Shown: positions 36,862-45,703, counted from the stretch's first letter. The stretch is DNA of 64,000 nucleotides from Aquimarina spongiae (GCF_900141785.1 NZ_FQYP01000002.1:1-64000), one strand, 5' to 3'. Program-made: numbers and translations. Notes: generated from the letters alone by a model not told the origin.

Positions 36862-37377
36862 ATGTTCAATAAAAATATAAAATTAGTAATAGCAGCCCTA
36901 ATTATTGGTGCTGGCGTATGGCAAATCATAGAAGGATACACGGGTAATGGAATCATGCTAATTTTATTATCACTGGTTTTTGTGTTTTTATACTTTAAAA
37001 ACGAAATGATTTTGCTTGCTTTTTTAAGACTGCGCAAACAGGATTTTGATGGTGCAAAAAAATGGCTAGATAAAATAAAAAACCCAGAGGTTGCTCTTAC
37101 TACAAAGCAACAAGGATACTATAATTATCTTTTAGGGATTATGCTATCCCAAACCAATATCACACAAGCCGAAAAATATTTAAAGAAAGCAGTTAAGCTT
37201 GGACTATCAATGAATCAAGATTTGGCCGTAGCAAAACTTAATCTTGCTGGTATCGCAATGACCAAAAGAAGAAAGAGAGAAGCACAAACTTTGCTTACCG
37301 AAGCCAAAAAATTGGATAAGCATGGTATGCTTAAAGATCAGATTGCGATGATGAAACAGCAAATGAAGAAAATTTAG
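36862..37377 (+). CDS. membrane-anchored TPR-like protein
   Basis: A 171-residue protein with two closely spaced N-terminal membrane segments (about residues 6-20 and 30-53) and a helical cytoplasmic part of two to three TPR-like repeats, such as A-E-K-Y-L-K-K-A-V-K-L-G-L and A-V-A-K-L-N-L-A-G-I-A. A lysine-rich tail ends the protein. A scaffold role is inferred from the repeats; the partner is unknown. It is divergent from rpmH. Confidence 0.72.
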   Translation: MFNKNIKLVIAALIIGAGVWQIIEGYTGNGIMLILLSLVFVFLYFKNEMILLAFLRLRKQDFDGAKKWLDKIKNPEVALTTKQQGYYNYLLGIMLSQTNITQAEKYLKKAVKLGLSMNQDLAVAKLNLAGIAMTKRRKREAQTLLTEAKKLDKHGMLKDQIAMMKQQMKKI

Positions 37378-37527
37378 GCACACTAATTGTTTACTATATT
37401 ACGTTATGTAATAAGTCTTGTATAGCTTTATTGTTGAAAACCTTAAAGTAGGGAGCATTAGTTTTTATAACAAAAAAGTTTATTTTTAAGGACTTTATAG
37501 TACATTAGCTATTGTAATTATTTTAGA

Positions 37528-38370
37528 ATGAGAAAATTATTAATTCTAGGAATACTCTTCTCTTTTTGTAGTCATCTATTTGCACAAGAAGAAGTAAGAA
37601 TCCCCTTTTCTGTCGCTATTTCTGCTCATATCGTCAAGTATAATCAAAAGATGGATGAAGCTTATAGGCAAAGCGACTTAGAGCGGGCCACCTTTTTATT
37701 TGATTCTTTGGTTACCAATCATCTTAATGGGACCTATATGGATGACTTTACCTTTAACACCATTAAGGAAGAGCCTATCACTTTCAAAGAATACGAAAAA
37801 CCCATTTTTTTAATTACATATGCCGCATGGTGTGTTCCTGGAATTGGAGAAATCCCCGCACTTAATGATTTAGCAGATAGATTTCATGATCAGATTGATT
37901 TTGTCGTATTGTTTTGGGACACCAAAGAAAACTTAAAAGACAAAAGCGACGACTATAGCAAGAACATCCAAATGGTTTATGTTGACGAAAAGACAAACCA
38001 GGACTCGTATATCGTAAATAAGCTTAAACACGCACTAGGATTCCCGATGATGTACTTTTTGGATGAAGAGAAAAAATTATTGAATATTCAGAAAATAGAA
38101 ACGCATCACTCTAGCGAAACCTTGAGTAATTCTTATAACATTCATTTCAATTCCCTGTCTAAGGGAGTATCTCTAATCATTGCTGACCTTGATAGAAAAG
38201 GTCTACTTAAGGATGATACAGACACTGAAGCTCTTAAAGAAAAAGAAGCCGAAGATGAAGAAGTGGGTGAAGATGGTAGAACTGCCGAAGAAAGAAGAAT
38301 CGACGAAGAGTACGAAAAATACAAAAGAGAAAAAGATTCGTTGCGAAACCTGTTAAGGGATAAAAACTAA
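37528..38370 (+). CDS. exported thioredoxin-fold protein lacking the second cysteine
   Basis: A 280-residue protein with a signal peptide (to about residue 19). A thioredoxin-like domain lies at about residues 85-210: I-F-L-I-T-Y-A-A-W-C102-V-P-G105 is the active-site position, where a normal W-C-x-P-C would have cysteine at 105. The cis-proline loop is G-F-P-M-M-Y-F-L-D. With glycine at 105 it cannot work as a classical dithiol oxidoreductase; a monothiol or structural role is possible. The C-terminal 50 residues are strongly charged and repetitive (E-K-E-A-E-D-E-E...E-E-Y-E-K-Y-K-R-E-K) and probably helical. Confidence 0.75.
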   Translation: MRKLLILGILFSFCSHLFAQEEVRIPFSVAISAHIVKYNQKMDEAYRQSDLERATFLFDSLVTNHLNGTYMDDFTFNTIKEEPITFKEYEKPIFLITYAAWCVPGIGEIPALNDLADRFHDQIDFVVLFWDTKENLKDKSDDYSKNIQMVYVDEKTNQDSYIVNKLKHALGFPMMYFLDEEKKLLNIQKIETHHSSETLSNSYNIHFNSLSKGVSLIIADLDRKGLLKDDTDTEALKEKEAEDEEVGEDGRTAEERRIDEEYEKYKREKDSLRNLLRDKN

Positions 38371-38381
38371 TATTGAATTCG

Positions 38382-38750
38382 CTACTTTCCTAGAATCATT
38401 TTTAGAGCTACTAGTAAAAGTACACCTCCGAATATTTTTTTAAGCAAAACTTGATTTACAGATATTGCAAGTTTACTCCCTAGGTATCCTCCTATAATAA
38501 AGGTAATAGCAATAATACCTGCATATTTCCAGTTTACATGCCCTTCCTGATAATAGTTATAGGCCGCCAATAAGGTAACTGGTACTGCAAGCACAGCCAA
38601 ACTCGTCCCTTGCGCTTCGTGCTGAGAAAAATTTAACCACAGTAACATTAACGGAATCATTACCACACTTCCGCCAATACCTAAAGTTCCACTAAAAAAA
38701 CCAGCTAATAATCCGATTAGCACCAAAGAGACTAGCACACTTATATTCAT
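38382..38750 (-). CDS. half-size TSUP (TauE/SafE) permease
   Basis: A 122-residue protein with four hydrophobic helices and the repeat signature of the TSUP family, G-L-L-A-G-F-F-S-G-T-L-G-I-G-G-S at residues about 14-29 and G-T-S-L-A near 48. Full-length members are about 250 residues with two such repeats; this protein has one. Single-repeat members presumably dimerise. Family substrates include sulfite and sulfonates; this one is unknown. It converges on the thioredoxin-fold gene, 11 bp apart, and shows no sign of truncation by frameshift. Confidence 0.8.
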   Translation of the reverse strand: MNISVLVSLVLIGLLAGFFSGTLGIGGSVVMIPLMLLWLNFSQHEAQGTSLAVLAVPVTLLAAYNYYQEGHVNWKYAGIIAITFIIGGYLGSKLAISVNQVLLKKIFGGVLLLVALKMILGK

Positions 38751-38807
38751 AGTAAAAATATATAAGCGGCTAACTTACTTAAAAAACTTGTAAAACGGGA
38801 GATTTAA

Positions 38808-39755
38808 TTACTGTCCGGTACCTACATTATAATATCCGTCTCTAGGAATTTTTATAAAATATTCCTTACCTGTGGTATTATTCAAGTGGGTTTCTCTTAA
38901 CCAAGGATTATGCAATTTTAAAATCTTGTAATTGATATCATGTATTTTGGCAAACTCATTGAAATCAGTAATAGGCTCATCCACAAACACATTAAACGTA
39001 GGAATATGCTTATACAAATCCTCGTCATTGAAGTTGAATCCATATTTCTTCGGGTTACTCAAAATCTCTTTTACCGCTACAATCCTAAACACATAACGCC
39101 CTGTCTCCTCACCTAGCAACAAATCATAGTAAGATCCAGCATCTTGTCTATCTAACTGTCTATTGATCCCAGCACGACCTGCATTGTATGCAGCTGCAGC
39201 CAATGTCCAGGATCCAAACTTTTCTTTGGCACTCTTTAGATATTTACAAGCTACTTCTGTAGATTTTTCGATATGATAACGCTCATCCACATTTTGATTT
39301 ACCTCTAACCCGTATTCTTTTGCAGTTCCTTTCAACAACTGCCAGAAGCCAGTTGCTCTTGCTGGCGATACCGCTTGAGTCAAGCTACTCTCAATAACAG
39401 CAAGGTATTTGAAGTCTTCAGGCACACCATTTTCTTCCAAAATAGGCTCAATAACCGGAAAATACTTGTTGGCTCGTTTAAAAAGTAACAACCCATTAGA
39501 TTGCCAGTAGGTATTTACCAACAATTCTCTATCCATACGCTCTCGGATATCCGGATTATCGATAGGCACTAATTCTCCAGCAAAATTCAGATTATCAGGC
39601 ATTGGGATTGCGTAAACATTGTAGTCGTTTACCAAATTATCCTCAAGCTGTTCTTGTACGGGGGTCTTTTGAGGTTCTTCCTGCGTTGCGTTTACCAGAA
39701 TACTAAAAACAAATAGCACTCCTAAAAAAACTAATACTTTTTTTATCATCTTCAT
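38808..39755 (-). CDS. membrane-bound lytic transglycosylase
   Basis: A 315-residue exported SLT-type lytic transglycosylase related to MltD. After a signal peptide (to about residue 23) the SLT domain spans about residues 105-215: catalytic E122 lies in A-V-I-E-S-S-L, followed by A-T-G-F-W-Q-L-L, and A-A-A-A-Y-N-A-G closes the motif. It cleaves peptidoglycan between MurNAc and GlcNAc with formation of anhydroMurNAc. Unlike E. coli MltD it has no LysM repeats at the C-terminus. It lies 57 bp upstream of the TSUP gene on the same strand. Confidence 0.9.
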   Translation of the reverse strand: MKMIKKVLVFLGVLFVFSILVNATQEEPQKTPVQEQLEDNLVNDYNVYAIPMPDNLNFAGELVPIDNPDIRERMDRELLVNTYWQSNGLLLFKRANKYFPVIEPILEENGVPEDFKYLAVIESSLTQAVSPARATGFWQLLKGTAKEYGLEVNQNVDERYHIEKSTEVACKYLKSAKEKFGSWTLAAAAYNAGRAGINRQLDRQDAGSYYDLLLGEETGRYVFRIVAVKEILSNPKKYGFNFNDEDLYKHIPTFNVFVDEPITDFNEFAKIHDINYKILKLHNPWLRETHLNNTTGKEYFIKIPRDGYYNVGTGQ

Positions 39756-39821
39756 CTCTAAGTAGGTTTTATTTTATTGGGGAAATAAAATTTAGATTAC
39801 AATATAACGTAAAAAGTTAGA

Positions 39822-40493
39822 CTAATGCAAGTTATCCCTGATTATTTCAGGTAAATGTTTATTAAACCATCTCGCCCTATTTACAATCATAACATGCGTT
39901 CCCTGATCAACTGTTATGCAATTTTTGATATTCGCTATCGGAAAAACAATATCCTTATCCCCATGGATATGAATCAGATTTTCTGGAGCTTCCTCTTGCT
40001 CCCAGCAAACCATATTCTTGATTGCCCAGTCCAAATACCCTTTATCATTCACCGATAAATAGCGTTGATACATCGTCGCTCGTTTTTTGGCAAAATCTCC
40101 AAAAGCCAGTTTTTCCCAATTATCAATTTTAGAAACCACAGCAGTTGGCAACAACTTATACAGTCCGGTTTTACGAGCGATTTTCATTCGCTTTGGCAAT
40201 TCGTCTTTACTCTTTACACTAGAAACGATAATAAGTTTCTTAAGTTGCAAATATTTACTCATTTCCTGAACAATGACCCCTCCAAACGAAACCCCAAGCA
40301 ACACAGCATTTTCATGCCTGATTTCTTCGCACATACGTTGCGCATATTCCGCAATAGATTCTTCCTTATTTGGGATCTTCCAAGGGATGGTGTAGGTCTT
40401 AAAATGTGCTTCCGGCAAACGTATATGTTCAAAAATTGAAACATCGGCAGCCATTCCCGGCACAAAATAAACATGGGTAACTTCCTGCGACAT
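39822..40493 (-). CDS. alpha/beta hydrolase
   Basis: A 223-residue alpha/beta-hydrolase-fold protein. F-V-P-G-M-A-A-D forms the oxyanion region near residue 10; the nucleophile elbow is G-V-S-F-G-G at about residues 67-72 (Ser 69); I-H-G-D-K-D-I-V-F-P supplies the acid, and the histidine is in the final G-T-H-V. No signal peptide, so cytoplasmic; the substrate is unknown. The start is ATG at 40491-40493. A TTG 20 codons upstream would run into the opposite promoter and is rejected. Confidence 0.82.
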   Translation of the reverse strand: MSQEVTHVYFVPGMAADVSIFEHIRLPEAHFKTYTIPWKIPNKEESIAEYAQRMCEEIRHENAVLLGVSFGGVIVQEMSKYLQLKKLIIVSSVKSKDELPKRMKIARKTGLYKLLPTAVVSKIDNWEKLAFGDFAKKRATMYQRYLSVNDKGYLDWAIKNMVCWEQEEAPENLIHIHGDKDIVFPIANIKNCITVDQGTHVMIVNRARWFNKHLPEIIRDNLH

Positions 40494-40537
40494 AGGTATT
40501 TTAACAGTACTATTAAAGTTTAAAGCTCTAATTTTCT

Positions 40538-40545
40538 TATCTTTG
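40538..40545 (+). promoter_or_regulatory. -7 promoter element with a long structured leader
   Basis: TATCTTTG, an exact TAnnTTTG match, followed by CAACTC. The next rightward gene starts at 40773, giving a leader of about 220 nt that contains a GGGG-GTTA-CCCC hairpin and an ATAAGT-AAA-ACTTAT hairpin (about 40724-40753). Confidence 0.45.
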
Positions 40546-40772
40546 CAACTCAAAATTATAGTATTCCCCCTTTAGATAAAAGGAAATACATCAATAATTT
40601 TTTATTGAAACAGGGAATGTAAACTAACAAATCTTAGTTAGGCATCAACAAAATAATTACTGAACCATCAAGTTTCGGATATGGTTTTGCGTGTTGCTTT
40701 CGGATGTTAGTCAGTTAATCAAGGGGGTTACCCCATAAGTAAAACTTATTTACCTCATAATTAAAAAACAAT

Positions 40773-41084
40773 ATGGAGAACCTGAGTGATGTTGGATTAG
40801 AAGTTATTGACAATGAATTTCTAAGACAATTTGAGACTACAATTGAAGGTCAGAAAGCGACCATCGAGTACGCCCAACAGGAAAGAAAAATTTTCCTGAC
40901 AAAACTCATCATGAGCGAAGAACTAGTAAAAAAAGGATTTGAGGAAGATTTTATCGTTGCTGTTTTCAACATTATCGAAGATCGCAACATAAGATTGGTC
41001 CCCACAAGTCCTACGATTGCAAAATTTATGCGGAAAAATAGAAGGAAATACAAAGATTTATTACCCGTAGGAATAAACATATAG
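40773..41084 (+). CDS. GNAT-like (PF14542-type) small acetyltransferase domain
   Basis: A 103-residue protein matching the short GCN5-related fold (Acetyltransf_CG). Strand I-E-Y-A-Q-Q-E-R-K-I-F-L-T-K and the C-terminal V-P-T-S-P-T-I-A-K-F-M-R-K-N-R-R-K-Y-K-D-L-L align with the family pattern L-x-P-x-C-P-F-x-x-x-Y-x-x-x-H-P-E-Y-x-D-L. The usual acetyl-CoA-binding G-x-G loop is replaced (E-E-D-F), so catalysis is uncertain. A binding or degenerate enzyme is an alternative. It faces mtaB across a shared terminator. Confidence 0.65.
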   Translation: MENLSDVGLEVIDNEFLRQFETTIEGQKATIEYAQQERKIFLTKLIMSEELVKKGFEEDFIVAVFNIIEDRNIRLVPTSPTIAKFMRKNRRKYKDLLPVGINI

Positions 41085-41104
41085 TTGTACAACGTATATA
41101 GAAT

Positions 41105-41138
41105 AAAAAAAATCTGCAATTACTTGCAGATTTTTTTT
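41105..41138. terminator. bidirectional intrinsic terminator
   Basis: A perfect stem AATCTGCAA (41111-41119) with TTGCAGATT (41124-41132) and a 4-nt loop, flanked by an A-run on the left and a T-run on the right. It can therefore end both the rightward GNAT-like gene and the leftward mtaB transcript. Confidence 0.85.
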
Positions 41139-41140
41139 GT

Positions 41141-42478
41141 TTATGCTTCTTGTATTTTTTCAGGTTCTGGCACAAAATCAAATCGCACCATCCCATCATC
41201 ATCAATTTTTGTCAACACCACCCGGTGCAAGGTATTTACATAAGACGGATTCCATGGCATTTTTACCTTTACATAGTTTTCGGTAAACCCGTGGATATAA
41301 CCTTCCTTATTTTCAGATTCAAACAATACTGTTCGTTCTGTTCCTATTTGACTTTCATAAAATGCTCTTCGTTTCTTCACGGATAAACCACGTAACATTT
41401 TACTTCTCTTCTTACGCACATCCATAGGCACTACGCCATCCAAATCGGCAGCAATTGTATTATCCCTTTCAGAATAGGTAAACACGTGCAAGTAAGAGAT
41501 ATCTAATTGCGATAAGAAATTATACGTATCCAGGAAATGATCATCAGTTTCTCCAGGAAATCCAACAATCACATCTACCCCAATACAGGCATGTGGCATT
41601 ACTTCTTTGATTTTTGTCACTCGATCCACATATAGATCACTCAAATACCTACGACGCATCAATTTCAAAATCTCATCATTACCGGATTGCAACGGAATAT
41701 GAAAGTGCGGCACAAAGGTTCTGGATTGGGATACAAAATCTATAGTTTCGTTTTTCAATAAATTAGGCTCGATTGAAGAGATACGTAATCGCTCTATACC
41801 TTCAACCTGATCCAAGGCTTGCACCAATTCAAAAAAAGTATGCTCATGTTTTTTGTTCCCGAACTCTCCTTTACCATAATCCCCAATATTTACACCAGTA
41901 AGTACGATTTCTTTAATTCCTTGTTCAGATATTTCTTTGGCGTTTTTCAACACATTAGACAAGGTATCACTACGGGATATTCCACGAGCCAATGGTATGG
42001 TACAATAGGTACACTTATAATCACAACCGTCTTGCACTTTCAAAAACGCACGAGTTCTATCCCCGATCGAGTAACTCCCTACATAAAAATCAGCCTCCTC
42101 GATCTCGCAAGAATGTACTTGACCGAAATCGTTTTTAGACAGATCATTGATATAATCTGTGATCTTGAACTTTTCTGTAGCCCCCAACACCAAATCCACT
42201 CCATCTACCGCAGCCAGTTCTTCCGGTTTCAATTGCGCATAACATCCTACAGCAGCTACAAACGCATCTGGGTTTACTTTTTGTGCTTGTTTTACGATAG
42301 TTTTAAATCGCTTATCCGCATTTTCGGTTACCGAACAGGTATTGATCACATAAATATCCGCATGCTCTGCAAAATCCACACGATCAAAACCTTCGTCTAC
42401 AAAACTTCGGGCAATAGTCGATGTTTCTGAAAAATTCAGTTTACATCCCAACGTATAAAAAGCAACTTTTTTTCTCAT
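41141..42478 (-). CDS. mtaB: tRNA (t6A37) methylthiotransferase MtaB
   Basis: A 445-residue radical-SAM methylthiotransferase that converts t6A37 of certain tRNAs to ms2t6A37. The N-terminal UPF0004 domain has its three cluster cysteines at C12, C48 and C79. The radical-SAM motif is C152-x3-C156-x2-C159, followed by A-R-G-I-S-R. The G-V-N-I-G-D-Y-G and H-I-P-L-Q-S-G-N-D-E-I-L segments are typical of MtaB rather than MiaB, and a C-terminal TRAM-like region is present. The ATG at 42476-42478 is 73 bp from a good -7 box. Confidence 0.94.
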   Translation of the reverse strand: MRKKVAFYTLGCKLNFSETSTIARSFVDEGFDRVDFAEHADIYVINTCSVTENADKRFKTIVKQAQKVNPDAFVAAVGCYAQLKPEELAAVDGVDLVLGATEKFKITDYINDLSKNDFGQVHSCEIEEADFYVGSYSIGDRTRAFLKVQDGCDYKCTYCTIPLARGISRSDTLSNVLKNAKEISEQGIKEIVLTGVNIGDYGKGEFGNKKHEHTFFELVQALDQVEGIERLRISSIEPNLLKNETIDFVSQSRTFVPHFHIPLQSGNDEILKLMRRRYLSDLYVDRVTKIKEVMPHACIGVDVIVGFPGETDDHFLDTYNFLSQLDISYLHVFTYSERDNTIAADLDGVVPMDVRKKRSKMLRGLSVKKRRAFYESQIGTERTVLFESENKEGYIHGFTENYVKVKMPWNPSYVNTLHRVVLTKIDDDGMVRFDFVPEPEKIQEA

Positions 42479-42550
42479 AAAACCAGCTGTCGTTTTCCTT
42501 GAAGGCAGAAATCTCTTTATCTTTATCCTTTACAATAAAATTTGAGGGTG

Positions 42551-42558
42551 CAAATATA
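42551..42558 (-). promoter_or_regulatory. -7 promoter element for mtaB
   Basis: On the minus strand TATATTTG, an exact TAnnTTTG match. It lies within the intergenic region shared with the rightward binding-protein gene. Confidence 0.5.
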
Positions 42559-42582
42559 CCAACAATAATTCGTTTACTAAAA

Positions 42583-44214
42583 TTGAAATTCAATTATCAT
42601 TTCCACATAAATCACTATATAACAATATTTTATATAGCCTTAACACTTGTTTCTTGTAGTAATTCTGAAGAAAAAGATAGAGATCATCTTGTTTTTCGGT
42701 ACAATCAATACGAGAATGTAAGTTCACTAGATCCAGCTTTTGCCAGAGATGTAGCCAATATTTGGGCTACAAATCAATTATTTAACGGATTGGTACAGTT
42801 GGACGATAATTTGCACATCAAACCGGATATCGCCAAACGCTGGGAAATCTCTGAAGATGCATTGCACTATACTTTTTACCTTCGGGATGATGTAAAATTT
42901 CATAAGCACACTTCGTTTAACACCAAAGACAGCACAAGAAGAGTGGTTGCGAAGGATTTTGTATACAGTTTTAACCGACTAAAAGACCCTAAAGTTGCCT
43001 CTCCTGGTAATTGGGTACTAAAAAATGTAAAACACTATCACGCCGTTAACGATACCATCCTAAAAATAGACCTCAATATGCCGTTCCCTGCCTTTTTAGG
43101 ACTTTTGAGCATGCGATATTGCTCTGTGGTACCCAAAGAAGCAGTTTCGTATTATGGTGACGAATTTAGAGCTCACCCCATTGGTACGGGTCCTTTTAAA
43201 TTTAAACTATGGGAGGAAAACGTAAAATTGGTCTTTCGTAAAAATCAATTGTATTTTGAAAAAGATGACAACGGCAAGCAACTCCCCTATCTTGAAGCGG
43301 TAGCAGTTACCTTTTTACCCGATAAGCAAAGTGAGTTTTTACAGTTTGCCAAAGGAAAGATCGATTTATTAAACAGTTTGGATGCTTCGTATAAAGATGA
43401 ACTTTTAACACCCAGTGGTAAACTAAGAGATAAATACAAAGATCGAATCAATATTAGCAAAGGACCTTACCTAAACTCTGAATACCTGGGCTTTTATCTG
43501 GATACCGAAAAAGAGGAAATTCAATCGCTTTTATTGCGTAAAGCAGTAAATCATGGGTTTGATCGTAAAAAAATGATTACCTATCTTAAAAATGGTATTG
43601 GTATGCCTGCGGAAAATGGTTTTATCCCTAAAGGAATCCCTGGATATGCCAACATTCCTGGATTTGAATACAATCCCGAAAAATCCAGAGAACTAGTTGA
43701 AGCCTATAAAAAAGAAACAGGAGACAACGAACCCACAGTTCGAATTGCCACCGATGCTAACTATCAAACCATCTGTGAATATATACAACGTGAACTCGAA
43801 AAAATAGGGATCAATATCATTGTAGATGTGATGCCCTCCTCAACCATACGACAAAAGAAATGGGCAGGAAAACTGGACACCTTCAGAGCGAGTTGGATTG
43901 CCGATTATCCCGATGCCGAAAACTTTTTATCTCCCTATTATAGTAAAAACCATACACCCAACGGACCAAACTACACACATTTCAAAAATGAAACTTTTGA
44001 TCGTTTGTATGAGGAAAGTTTTTTGATCACCGATGATCAAATACGAGAACAGTATTACGCCAAGATGGATTCTATCATTGTAGCCCACGCTCCTATTGTT
44101 CCATTGTATTATGACGAAGTAGTGCGTTTTACGCAAAAAAATGTGAGAGGATTAACCAATAACCCTCAAAACTTTTTGATTCTAAAACGAGTTTGGAAAG
44201 AGAAACTCGACTAG
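42583..44214 (+). CDS. peptide-type ABC substrate-binding lipoprotein
   Basis: A 543-residue family-5 extracellular solute-binding protein (oligopeptide/OppA-like). The TTG at 42583 is chosen as start because it gives a compact signal peptide with lipobox T-L-V-S-C, C25. An upstream TTG at 42499 would overlap the mtaB promoter, and no ATG exists in this stretch. The body shows L-D-P-A-F-A-R-D, D-V-K-F-H-K-H, F-V-Y-S-F-N-R-L-K-D-P and A-D-Y-P-D-A-E-N-F-L-S-P, typical of the family. No permease or ATPase genes are adjacent, so the transporter must be elsewhere. The stop overlaps the stop of the GlmU-like gene by 4 bp. Confidence 0.88.
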   Translation: MKFNYHFHINHYITIFYIALTLVSCSNSEEKDRDHLVFRYNQYENVSSLDPAFARDVANIWATNQLFNGLVQLDDNLHIKPDIAKRWEISEDALHYTFYLRDDVKFHKHTSFNTKDSTRRVVAKDFVYSFNRLKDPKVASPGNWVLKNVKHYHAVNDTILKIDLNMPFPAFLGLLSMRYCSVVPKEAVSYYGDEFRAHPIGTGPFKFKLWEENVKLVFRKNQLYFEKDDNGKQLPYLEAVAVTFLPDKQSEFLQFAKGKIDLLNSLDASYKDELLTPSGKLRDKYKDRINISKGPYLNSEYLGFYLDTEKEEIQSLLLRKAVNHGFDRKKMITYLKNGIGMPAENGFIPKGIPGYANIPGFEYNPEKSRELVEAYKKETGDNEPTVRIATDANYQTICEYIQRELEKIGINIIVDVMPSSTIRQKKWAGKLDTFRASWIADYPDAENFLSPYYSKNHTPNGPNYTHFKNETFDRLYEESFLITDDQIREQYYAKMDSIIVAHAPIVPLYYDEVVRFTQKNVRGLTNNPQNFLILKRVWKEKLD

Positions 44215-45386
44215 AAGTTTTTTCTCCAGTCTTTAGTGGTCTCAAAAACGTGTTCTAATATCTTTTTATCCTGTTCGGTAAACTCGATTTTACGTCTATC
44301 CATTACTACTTTGGCCACTTCGAAAGCCTTTTTGGTAAGATAGGTCTTAAAACCAGCGCTCCCACCCCAGCTATAGCTTGGAATAAAATTACGCGGAAAA
44401 CCACCACCAAAAATATTGGCGTTTACTCCTACTACAGTACCCGTATTAAACATGGTGTTAATACCACATTTGGAGTGATCTCCCATCATTAATCCGCAGA
44501 ATTGCAACCCAGTTTTTGCAAAACCTTCGGTTTCGTAACTCCAAAGGCGTACGGGAGCATAATTATTTTTCAGGTTCGAAGTATTGGTGTCTGCTCCCAG
44601 GTTACACCACTCACCTAGTACGGTATTCCCAATAAATCCATCATGCCCTTTATTGCTATATCCAAAAATCACAGAGTTATTCACCTCCCCTCCTATTTTG
44701 GAGTGTGGCCCCACAGTGGTTCCTCCATAAATTTTGGCTCCCATTTTTAATGTGGCGTTATTACACAGCACAAAAGGTCCTCTTATAATGCTACCTTCCA
44801 TAATTTCGGCATCCTTACCAATATAAATGGGTCCAGCACTGGCATTCAATATGGCAAACTCTAGTTTTGCTCCTTCTTCGATAAATACATTTTCTGGAGC
44901 AATCACACGATTACTTTCCGGTATAGGTTGACTTTCTCTATCTGCGGTAACCAAGGCAAAATCTTGTGCAATGGCTTGCTCATTTTTAGAGAAGATATCC
45001 CAGATATTTTTAACCGTAAGCAATTCCTGCTCGTATTGCACAATGGTAAAGCTTTCAAAATCCACTTCCTGATCTTCTTTTACAAAAAAGGCAATTGGCT
45101 CTTCTCCATCAAAAATGGCTTGATTTTCTTGCAAATCTTTGATTTTGGCTACCAAATCCGTCGTAGGCAAATAAGAGGCATTGATCATTACATTATCCTC
45201 CAGCTCCACCATTGGGAATTTCTCACTCAAATACTCTTCGGTAACGGTAGAAGTGGTATACCCCAGGTGTTGCTCCCATTTCTCACGAATGGTTAAGATC
45301 CCGATTCGTATATCTGCTACAGGTCGTGTATAAGTAAATGGTAATAAAGCATTGCGCGAAGGCCCATCAAAAAGAATGTAGTTCAT
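44211..45386 (-). CDS. GlmU-like nucleotidyltransferase/LbH protein
   Basis: A 391-residue protein related to bacterial sugar-1-phosphate nucleotidyltransferases. Residues about 1-150 resemble the N-terminal domain (L-F-D-G-P-S-R-N-A-L-L-P-F-T-Y-T-R-P-V-A-D-I-R-I-G) but lack the canonical G-x-G-T-R-M loop. Residues about 165-330 form a left-handed beta-helix of hexapeptide repeats (I-Y-I-G-K-D-A, I-R-G-P-F-V, I-G-N-T-V-L-G-E-W-C-N-L-G-A). It belongs to a Bacteroidota GlmU-family group often annotated as sugar nucleotidyltransferase; activity is unverified. Confidence 0.8.
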   Translation of the reverse strand: MNYILFDGPSRNALLPFTYTRPVADIRIGILTIREKWEQHLGYTTSTVTEEYLSEKFPMVELEDNVMINASYLPTTDLVAKIKDLQENQAIFDGEEPIAFFVKEDQEVDFESFTIVQYEQELLTVKNIWDIFSKNEQAIAQDFALVTADRESQPIPESNRVIAPENVFIEEGAKLEFAILNASAGPIYIGKDAEIMEGSIIRGPFVLCNNATLKMGAKIYGGTTVGPHSKIGGEVNNSVIFGYSNKGHDGFIGNTVLGEWCNLGADTNTSNLKNNYAPVRLWSYETEGFAKTGLQFCGLMMGDHSKCGINTMFNTGTVVGVNANIFGGGFPRNFIPSYSWGGSAGFKTYLTKKAFEVAKVVMDRRKIEFTEQDKKILEHVFETTKDWRKNF

Positions 45387-45509
45387 GTGCTATGATCAAA
45401 AAGTTACTATTGGTTAACTGCGACAAAAATAAGCACGTTGGTCTTAAAAATAATGCGGTTGGGCTATTTTATTTGGAAATAAATGGTGGAGCTATGTTGA
45501 TAAAGGCCG

Positions 45510-45646
45510 CACTTCGACTCCGCTCAGCGCTCGATAACATTACAATACACTCAAGTCTGCCTACGTGCACTGAGTAGAAACGCCCTTCGAGAGCCTCAGG
45601 GCTCGATAACGTAATTATTGGGCGTACACTGAGCGGAGCCGAAGTG
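45510..45646. repeat. REP-like GC-rich intergenic element with inverted arms
   Basis: The left arm CACTTCGACTCCGCTCAGCG (45510-45529) is the reverse complement of the right arm at 45627-45646 in 18 of 20 positions. Inside, the sequence GCTCGATAAC occurs twice (45529-45538 and 45601-45610), each preceded by a related CTTCGA-rich block. GC content is well above the surroundings. Similar CTTCGACTCCGCTCAG palindromes are scattered between genes in many Bacteroidota. It fills the 317-bp gap between the GlmU-like gene and rpmE2. Confidence 0.7.
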
Positions 45647-45653
45647 TACAAAC

Positions 45654-45686
45654 AAAAAAGCCTTTCCTGCTCGGAAAGGCTTTTTG
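45654..45686 (-). terminator. intrinsic terminator of rpmE2
   Basis: A perfect stem AAAAAGCCTTTCC with GGAAAGGCTTTTT and a 5-nt loop, about 18 bp after the rpmE2 stop. The flanking A/T runs allow activity in both directions. Confidence 0.85.
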
Positions 45687-45703
45687 TAAACGGTGTCGCC
45701 AAA

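Noticed and set aside
42499..42582. Upstream TTG start for the peptide-binding protein
   Set aside because: It would add 28 residues before the signal peptide and overlap the divergent mtaB promoter; the TTG at 42583 gives a normal lipoprotein signal.
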